Of a DNA stretch of 64,000 nt, positions 63,460 through 64,000 are shown in pieces. Position numbers and translations under genes: made by a program. This DNA comes from Corynebacterium guangdongense (lineage in GTDB: Bacteria > Actinomycetota > Actinomycetes > Mycobacteriales > Mycobacteriaceae), in assembly GCF_030408915.1 (NCBI RefSeq), contig NZ_CP047654.1, positions 2,108,001 to 2,172,000 of the forward strand, read 5' to 3'. How positions within the stretch are numbered: position 1 is the stretch's first letter; each line of letters starts with the position of its first letter. The notes under the pieces are model-generated. The model searched no databases. It was given only the letters and a program-made list of their open reading frames with translations, and was not told the DNA's origin.

Positions 63460-64000
63460 TCAGAGGGTGATCTCGGCGCTGATCTTCTCGAACTTCGCCG
63501 GGCCGATCCCCTTGACGTCGAGCAGCTGCTCCGGGGCGGTGAAGCCGCCGATCTGCTCCCGGTGCGCGATGATCGCCGCCGCGGTGGCCTCACCGACCCC
63601 CGGCAGCTCCATCAGCGAGGCGGCGTCGGCGGAGTTCAGCGACACCTGGGCGGGGTGTCCCCCGGCAGGGGCCGGCGCGTCGCCCACGGCGGGAACGAGG
63701 ATCTGCTGGCCGTCGACAAGCAGCTGGGCCTGGTTGAGCGCGGGAAGGTCCGCCTCCGGCAACGGCTGCGCCCGGGTGAGGGCGTCGGCGACACGGGCGC
63801 CCGCGGGCAGGGTGACCAGCCCCGGTTCCGCCACCGCCCCGACCACCGAGACGACCATCTCGGCGGCCGGCTCCTCGGCGGTGACCGCGACCGGGGCCGA
63901 CCCAGTGAACGTCTCGGAGGGCCGACTGCTGAGGAACACCCACGCCGCGACGGCGAGGACGATGATGAAGGCCACGGCCAGCGCCTGTCGGACGGGGACG
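63460..64000 (-). CDS. comEA: ComEA-type helix-hairpin-helix DNA-binding protein (5' end cut)
   Basis: The coding frame is open to the window edge, so the N-terminus is missing. Visible are a membrane anchor (AVAFIIVLAVAAWVFLS), a SLBB-type domain (VSVVGAVAEPGLVTLPAGAR) and a C-terminal helix-hairpin-helix pair (SLNSADAASLMELPGVGEA, then IGGFTAPEQLLDVKGIGPAK). The protein would present incoming double-stranded DNA to ComEC. Immediately upstream of comEC in one transcript. Confidence 0.93.
   Translation of the reverse strand, partial: VPVRQALAVAFIIVLAVAAWVFLSSRPSETFTGSAPVAVTAEEPAAEMVVSVVGAVAEPGLVTLPAGARVADALTRAQPLPEADLPALNQAQLLVDGQQILVPAVGDAPAPAGGHPAQVSLNSADAASLMELPGVGEATAAAIIAHREQIGGFTAPEQLLDVKGIGPAKFEKISAEITL

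Noticed and set aside
61463..63470. Open frames on the plus strand opposite comEC and holA
   Set aside because: They are Arg/His/Gln-rich shadows of the true genes with no recognisable motif.

Overview
The window looks like chromosome of a GC-rich actinobacterium, most likely a Corynebacterium. Support comes from gene content and order (hrcA-dnaJ-rsmE-phoH-ybeY, hemW, fadD, malQ, an M3 peptidase, aecD/brnQ, lepA, rpsT, holA, comEC, comEA), a secreted mycolyltransferase-type esterase, TreS-maltokinase, several BCCT osmolyte transporters and many leaderless starts. No rRNA, tRNA, integrase, transposase or CRISPR array was seen.

Layout. 1-4.6 kb: minus-strand heat-shock/RNA-maturation operon (hrcA, dnaJ, rsmE, phoH, ybeY, start of a CNNM gene) with a CIRCE-like operator on the hrcA ribosome binding site. 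4.7-12 kb: an orphan AbiEi/DUF559-like protein, hemW, a CNNM pair, a helical protein and fadD. 12-19.4 kb: malQ, two tiny membrane proteins, M3 peptidase, carboxylesterase, idi, lipoprotein. 19.5-29 kb: ABC exporter, C-S lyase, treS and maltokinase, brnQ and a BCCT carrier. 29.2-36.7 kb: a phosphonate uptake and breakdown cluster (phnD, phnC, fused phnE, phosphonatase-like hydrolase, alcohol dehydrogenase, FAD oxidoreductase, GntR regulator). 36.8-43 kb: luciferase-like oxidoreductase, a GntR remnant and a peptide-type ABC importer with a fused double ATPase. 43-49.2 kb: 2'-5' RNA ligase, small hypotheticals, aldose epimerase, a YedE-TusA sulfur importer, FUSC protein and FrnE-like protein. 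49.3-53.3 kb: two tandem BCCT carriers, each behind the same conserved 5' leader. 53.5-64 kb: mycolyltransferase-like enzyme, two D12-class adenine methyltransferases without a nuclease, lepA, PemK-like protein, rpsT, LysE-type exporter, ankyrin protein, holA, comEC, comEA (cut by the window end).

How it fits together. The backbone is ordinary corynebacterial housekeeping, into which transport and catabolic modules are set. The phosphonate module appears to make phosphonoacetaldehyde by oxidation rather than transamination, since no PhnW-like gene is present. The most unexplained structures are non-coding: (i) 12-bp palindromes repeated at exactly 34-bp steps, three per array, in two convergent intergenic gaps 25 kb apart; (ii) a shared hairpin leader in front of both tandem BCCT genes; (iii) two long hairpins sharing an internal core. 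At least nine genes have a TANNNT box exactly seven bases before the start codon, which fits leaderless transcription.
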